Assembly: GCF_019145475.1 (NCBI RefSeq)
Contig: NZ_JAHTKI010000017.1
Span: 1 to 64,000, forward strand
Reading direction: 5' to 3'
DNA: 64,000 nucleotides
Source: Pseudomonas botevensis
GTDB lineage: Bacteria > Pseudomonadota > Gammaproteobacteria > Pseudomonadales > Pseudomonadaceae
Under the pieces are notes generated by a model. The model was not told where the DNA came from. It saw only the letters and a program-made list of their open reading frames with translations, and did not search any database. This document shows positions 60,538 through 64,000 of this stretch, in pieces (within the stretch, counting starts at the first letter, position 1; each line of letters begins with the position of its first letter). A program made the translations under genes and the position numbers.

Positions 60538-61815
60538 TTACAGCTCCGCGAAGCACTCTTCGATGATCGCCAGGCCTTTGTCCAGTTGCTCGTCCGGCGA
60601 TGTCAGCGGGACCAGGACGCGCAGCACGTTGCCGTAAGTGCCGCAGGACAGCAGGATCAGGCCCTTGTCGCGAGCCTTGGCAACCACGGCTGCAACGGCA
60701 GTCGGGTTAGGCTTGTGGCTGTCGCCGTTTTCGAACAGCTCGACCGCGATCATCGCGCCCAGGGCACGTACTTCACCGATCACCGGGTATTTGGCCTGGA
60801 TAGCCTTCAGGCCAGTCACCAGACGCTCGCCGACCGCTTTGCAGCGATCCAGCAGGTGCTCTTCTTCGAACACTTCCATCACTGCCAGGGCAGCGGCGCA
60901 AGCGATCGGGCTACCGGCGTAGGTGCCGCCCAGACCGCCTGGAGCGATGGCGTCCATGTATTCGGCCTTGCCGCAGACACCGGCCAACGGGAAGCCGCCA
61001 GCGATGGATTTGGCGAAGGTGGTCAGGTCGGCGGCAACGCCCATCTGTTCCATGGCGAAGAAGGTGCCGGTACGGCCGGCGCCAGTCTGCACTTCGTCAG
61101 CGATCAGCAGGATGCCGTGCTGGTCGCACAGGGCACGCAGGCGCTTCATGAATTCTTTCGGCGCGACATAGAAACCACCTTCACCCTGCACAGGCTCGAT
61201 GATGATCGCGGCGATGTCTTTCGGCTCGGCGTCGTTCTTGAAGATGCGTTCGATGCTGGCGATCGAATCGTCGATGCTCACGCCATGCAGTTCGTTCGGG
61301 TACAGCGCGCGGAAGATGCCGCCTGGCATCAGGCCCATGCCGGCCGAGTAAGGCACGACTTTACCGGTCAGACCCAGGGTCATCATGGTGCGGCCGTGGT
61401 AAGCGCCGGTGAAGGCGATCACGCCTGCGCGGCCAGTGGCGGCACGGGCGATCTTCACGGCGTTTTCAACAGCTTCGGAACCGGTGGTCACCAGCAGGGT
61501 TTTCTTGGCGAAATCACCCGGAACACGGGCGTTCACTTTCTCGCACAGTTCCACGTACGGCTCGTAGGCCAGTACCTGGAAGCAGGTGTGGGTCAGCTTG
61601 TTCAGTTGCTCGGTCACGGCGGCGATGATTTTCGGATGCACGTGGCCGGTGTTCAGCACGGCGATACCGCCGGCGAAGTCGATGAACTCGCGACCTTCAA
61701 CGTCGGTCACGGTCGCGTTCTTCGCGGACTCGGCGAAGATCGGGTGGATCTGGCCAACACCACGTGGAACAGCGGCTACACGGCGGGCCATCAAATCAGC
61801 GTTAGTCTTGCTCAT
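60538..61815 (-). CDS. gabT: 4-aminobutyrate aminotransferase GabT
   Basis: A 425-residue PLP-dependent class III aminotransferase. The PLP lysine is in TTFAKSIAGGFPLAGVCG, and TTGSEAVENAVKIARAATGR and IIIEPVQGEGGFYVAP are diagnostic. It converts 4-aminobutyrate and 2-oxoglutarate to succinate semialdehyde and glutamate. ATG 61815 has GAGGAATGT upstream. It follows gabD in the P. aeruginosa order, so the two enzymes act in sequence. Confidence 0.95.
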   Translation of the reverse strand: MSKTNADLMARRVAAVPRGVGQIHPIFAESAKNATVTDVEGREFIDFAGGIAVLNTGHVHPKIIAAVTEQLNKLTHTCFQVLAYEPYVELCEKVNARVPGDFAKKTLLVTTGSEAVENAVKIARAATGRAGVIAFTGAYHGRTMMTLGLTGKVVPYSAGMGLMPGGIFRALYPNELHGVSIDDSIASIERIFKNDAEPKDIAAIIIEPVQGEGGFYVAPKEFMKRLRALCDQHGILLIADEVQTGAGRTGTFFAMEQMGVAADLTTFAKSIAGGFPLAGVCGKAEYMDAIAPGGLGGTYAGSPIACAAALAVMEVFEEEHLLDRCKAVGERLVTGLKAIQAKYPVIGEVRALGAMIAVELFENGDSHKPNPTAVAAVVAKARDKGLILLSCGTYGNVLRVLVPLTSPDEQLDKGLAIIEECFAEL

Positions 61816-61944
61816 TACATTCCTCATTCGCCGCTCATCGGTCGGCGTGGTTCAAGGATTACGCGGCGGGGAGCAACTACGGCAGCATGCGATGATCGAC
61901 TGCCACAGCGTTCCCGGCCGCAGAGAAAATTCCGTTTTGAAGCG

Positions 61945-61978
61945 ACGCAAAGGGACAGCGCTCTCGTGCCCTTTGCGT
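61945..61978 (-). other. Hairpin between gabD and gabT
   Basis: ACGCAAAGGG pairs perfectly with CCCTTTGCGT around a 14-base loop. No T-run follows on the minus strand, so it is more likely an mRNA-processing or stability element than a terminator. Confidence 0.55.
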
Positions 61979-62000
61979 TTGAAGCAATCCCTGGCCGGGC

Positions 62001-63443
62001 TTAGATGCCCAGGCAGAGGTATTTGATTTCCAGGTAATCCTCGATGCCGTACTTGGAGCCTTCACGGCCCAGGCCCGAAGCCTTGATACCGCCGAACGGC
62101 GCGACTTCGTTGGAGATCAGACCGGTGTTGACGCCAACCATGCCGTACTCCAGGGCCTCGGCCACACGGAACACACGGCCCAGGTCGCGAGCGTAGAAGT
62201 ACGAGGCCAGGCCGAACTCGGTGTCGTTGGACATCGCGATCACGTCGGCTTCATCTTTGAAGCGGAACAGCGGCGCCAGCGGGCCGAAGGTTTCTTCCTT
62301 GGCGACAGCCGCGTTGTTCGGCACGTTGGTCAGGATGGTCGGTTCGAAGAAGTTGCCTTCCATCGGCTTGCCACCGGCCAGCAAGGTTGCGCCTTTGCCC
62401 ACGGCGTCGGCGATATGCTCCTGCACCTTGGCCACGGCCTTCTCGTCGATCAGCGGACCGGTGGTGGTGCCTTCTTCCAGACCGTTGCCGATCTTCAGTT
62501 TGGCAACCGCCGCTTTCAGCTTCTCGGCGAATGCGTCGTACACACCGTCCTGAATGTACAGACGGTTAGCGCAGACACAGGTCTGGCCGTTGTTGCGGTA
62601 TTTGGAAATGATCGCGCCTTCGACGGCCTTATCCAGGTCCGCGTCGTCGAACACGATGAACGGTGCGTTACCGCCCAGTTCCAGGGAAACTTTCTTGATG
62701 TCCTTGGCGCATTCCGACATCAGTTGGCGACCGATTTCGGTCGAGCCGGTAAAGGACAGTTTGCGCACGATCGGGTTGCCGGTCAGCTCGCTGCCGATGT
62801 CGCCGGCGCTGCCGGTGACCACGCTGAACACACCTTTTGGAATGCCGGCGCGCTGGGCCAGCTCGGCCAGGGCGAACGCGGAGAAAGGCGTTTGCGAAGC
62901 AGGCTTGAGCACCATGGTGCAACCGGCGGCCAGGGCCGGGCCGGCTTTACGGGTGATCATCGCCGCCGGGAAGTTCCACGGGGTAATGGCGGCAGTCACG
63001 CCGATCGGCTGCTTCATCACGATCAGGCGCTTGTCCGGCTGGTGGCCCGGAATCACGTCACCGTAGATGCGCTTGGCTTCTTCGGCGAACCACTCCAGGA
63101 AGGAGGCGGCGTAGGCGATTTCGCCCTTGGCTTCGGCCAGCGGCTTGCCTTGTTCGAGGGTCATCAGGCGAGCGAGGTCGTCCTGGTTCTCGATCATCAG
63201 TTCGAACCAGCGACGCAGCTTGTTCGCACGCTCTTTGGCGGTCAGTGCACGCCAGGCCGGCAGCGCCTTGTCGGCGGCTTCGATGGCGCGGCGGGTTTCG
63301 GCAGTGCCCATCTTCGGCACGGTGCCCAGAATTTCACCCGTTGCCGGGTTGTTGACCTTGATCGTCTGACCGTTGTCCGCATCGACCCAAGCGCCATCGA
63401 TAAAGGCTTGCTGGCGGAACAACAGGGTGTCTTTAAGCTGCAT
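62001..63443 (-). CDS. gabD: Succinate-semialdehyde dehydrogenase GabD
   Basis: A 480-residue NAD(P)-dependent aldehyde dehydrogenase. The catalytic glutamate is in VSLELGGNAPFIVFDDADLD and the catalytic cysteine in RNNGQTCVCANRLYIQDGV. TPWNFPAAMITRKAGPALAAG is the nucleotide-binding region. It oxidises succinate semialdehyde to succinate. ATG 63443 has AAGGAAAGC upstream. First gene of gabDT. Confidence 0.95.
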   Translation of the reverse strand: MQLKDTLLFRQQAFIDGAWVDADNGQTIKVNNPATGEILGTVPKMGTAETRRAIEAADKALPAWRALTAKERANKLRRWFELMIENQDDLARLMTLEQGKPLAEAKGEIAYAASFLEWFAEEAKRIYGDVIPGHQPDKRLIVMKQPIGVTAAITPWNFPAAMITRKAGPALAAGCTMVLKPASQTPFSAFALAELAQRAGIPKGVFSVVTGSAGDIGSELTGNPIVRKLSFTGSTEIGRQLMSECAKDIKKVSLELGGNAPFIVFDDADLDKAVEGAIISKYRNNGQTCVCANRLYIQDGVYDAFAEKLKAAVAKLKIGNGLEEGTTTGPLIDEKAVAKVQEHIADAVGKGATLLAGGKPMEGNFFEPTILTNVPNNAAVAKEETFGPLAPLFRFKDEADVIAMSNDTEFGLASYFYARDLGRVFRVAEALEYGMVGVNTGLISNEVAPFGGIKASGLGREGSKYGIEDYLEIKYLCLGI

Positions 63444-63714
63444 GTCGGCTTTCCTTAACAGCACCGCTTACTGAAGCGGAGCAAATTATGATTGTAGAAA
63501 GGCGCCTCGCAAGGCTGCCGTCAGGGAAATCATTTACCGGGTGAAACACATAAATAGCGCACGATTCGAAACCCGTGCGGCTCAGCACCCAGACAAGGAG
63601 CGTTTGAAATCTCAAACGAATCCTAGGTTCAAAGGGGGTTAAAGGACAATAGTCTGTTCAAAAAAAAGAACAAAAACGCCGCATTTGCACAGACTTTCAG
63701 ATCAACGAGCAACA
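63444..63714. other. Upstream region of gabD
   Basis: About 270 bases without a gene. It holds an 18-base palindrome at 63601-63618 and an A-rich stretch near 63657-63676. The gabD promoter is presumably here. I do not see a convincing -10/-35 pair. Confidence 0.4.
63601..63618. promoter_or_regulatory. Palindrome CGTTTGA-AATC-TCAAACG upstream of gabD
   Basis: Seven-base arms pair perfectly around AATC. It lies about 160 bases upstream of gabD and could be the operator of a dimeric regulator of GABA use. The regulator is not encoded in this window. Confidence 0.45.
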
Positions 63715-63737
63715 AGCCCCGCCAGACTCACGGGGCT
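63715..63737 (-). terminator. Hairpin downstream of the rebB-like gene
   Basis: AGCCCCG pairs with CGGGGCT around a nine-base loop, 18 bases after the rebB-like stop. On the minus strand TTGTTGCTCG follows, a weak T-run. Confidence 0.5.
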
Positions 63738-63754
63738 GCCCGTTGCGGGGAGTC

Positions 63755-64000
63755 TCAGGACTTCGCTGTCTTGGCGGCAGAATCCTCGAGGATTTTCTGG
63801 GCCGCGACGGCCTCGGCTGCGGTATCGACGCTGTAGATCTGCATCACGCCCTGATTGGTTGCGGCCTGCGCCAGCACGTTTTGTTGCTGCTGGGCGTTGA
63901 CGGCATTCTCGAACATGAGGCCTGTCGAGTGCGCCATGCTTTGATAAAGCGAGCCCATCGCCAGGGCCGGCGCTTCGGCCACAACCTTCACGCTGGTCTG
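63755..64000 (-). CDS. rebB: RebB-family R-body protein (partial)
   Basis: The last 81 residues of a protein whose start lies beyond the window. The stretch VVAEAPALAMGSLYQSMAHS, followed by NAVNAQQQQNVLAQAATNQG and VMQIYSVDTAAEA, is the pattern of RebB-type R-body subunits, including the repeated QQQ and the VDTA block. R-bodies are insoluble protein ribbons that unroll; they were first known from Caedibacter, and reb loci occur in several pseudomonads. The full cluster would continue to the right. Confidence 0.8.
   Translation of the reverse strand, partial: QTSVKVVAEAPALAMGSLYQSMAHSTGLMFENAVNAQQQQNVLAQAATNQGVMQIYSVDTAAEAVAAQKILEDSAAKTAKS

Noticed and set aside
1..64000. CRISPR arrays, tRNA, rRNA, insertion sequences or prophage genes
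   Set aside because: I looked for regular direct repeats, tRNA-like cloverleaf ends with TTCGA loops, transposases, integrases and phage structural genes and saw none.

Overview
The window reads as chromosomal DNA of a fluorescent Pseudomonas (P. fluorescens group). Protein families, codon use, GTGGGAGC-type intergenic repeats and a GATCGC-type REP pair all fit. Much of the gene content matches blocks I know from the P. aeruginosa chromosome (triABC, ats genes, tonB2-exbB1-exbD1, sbp-cysTWA with oscA, desA, gabDT). No tRNA, rRNA, CRISPR array, prophage or transposase was seen. Genes are dense and mostly in short operons with overlapping start and stop codons.

The dominant theme is sulfur scavenging. 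(1) 0.3-6.8 kb: a plus-strand operon with a short leader ORF, two SfnB-type flavoproteins, a DszA/NtaA-type FMN monooxygenase and a MetQ-MetN-MetI-like importer, which I read as organosulfur uptake plus desulfurization. (2) 20.7-26.7 kb: a polar amino-acid ABC transporter, a solitary MetQ, a sigma-54 activator ATPase with no DNA-binding domain, and a small hydrolase. (3) 26.9-42.5 kb: a sulfate-ester island with TonB-ExbB-ExbD, a TonB-dependent receptor (SftP-like), two paralogous SftR-like LysR regulators, a sulfatase/phosphonate-monoester-hydrolase-like enzyme, the AtsK alkylsulfatase dioxygenase, the AtsR-AtsB-AtsC importer and the AtsA arylsulfatase. AtsK and AtsA keep catalytic residues at the same numbers as the characterised enzymes. 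(4) 50.4-54.5 kb: the sulfate importer Sbp-CysT-CysW-CysA with OscA.

Other content: 7-14 kb has a DUF3077-like protein, a methyltransferase, a secreted glycoside-hydrolase-like protein, an MlaA lipoprotein and an OmpR-type two-component system. 14-19.3 kb is a TriABC-type RND pump with two adaptors. 19.4 kb is a lone AAA ATPase. 42.6-46.1 kb has a fatty-acid desaturase with a divergent AraC regulator, a Crp/Fnr regulator and a DUF962 membrane protein. 46.1-50.2 kb is a three-gene flavin dehydrogenase operon whose GMC subunit ends in a LecA-like domain. 54.7-60.4 kb has PAS-GGDEF-EAL, DesA, PAS-GGDEF and receiver-HDOD proteins. 60.5-63.4 kb is gabD-gabT. The right edge cuts a RebB-type R-body gene.

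Most notable finding: an approximately 32-bp box occurs five times, all inside the sulfate-ester island. In four cases it points along the transcription of sftP, the sulfatase gene, atsK and atsB; two copies also abut the two LysR start codons. It is a good candidate for the SftR-type operator. The fifth copy points at no gene and lies beside an AT-rich patch carrying an avidin-like small protein, which suggests a local replacement. Other leads are the GMC-lectin fusion with its unresolved compartment, the activator without a DNA-binding domain, the leader ORF coupled to sfnB, and the R-body gene at the edge.
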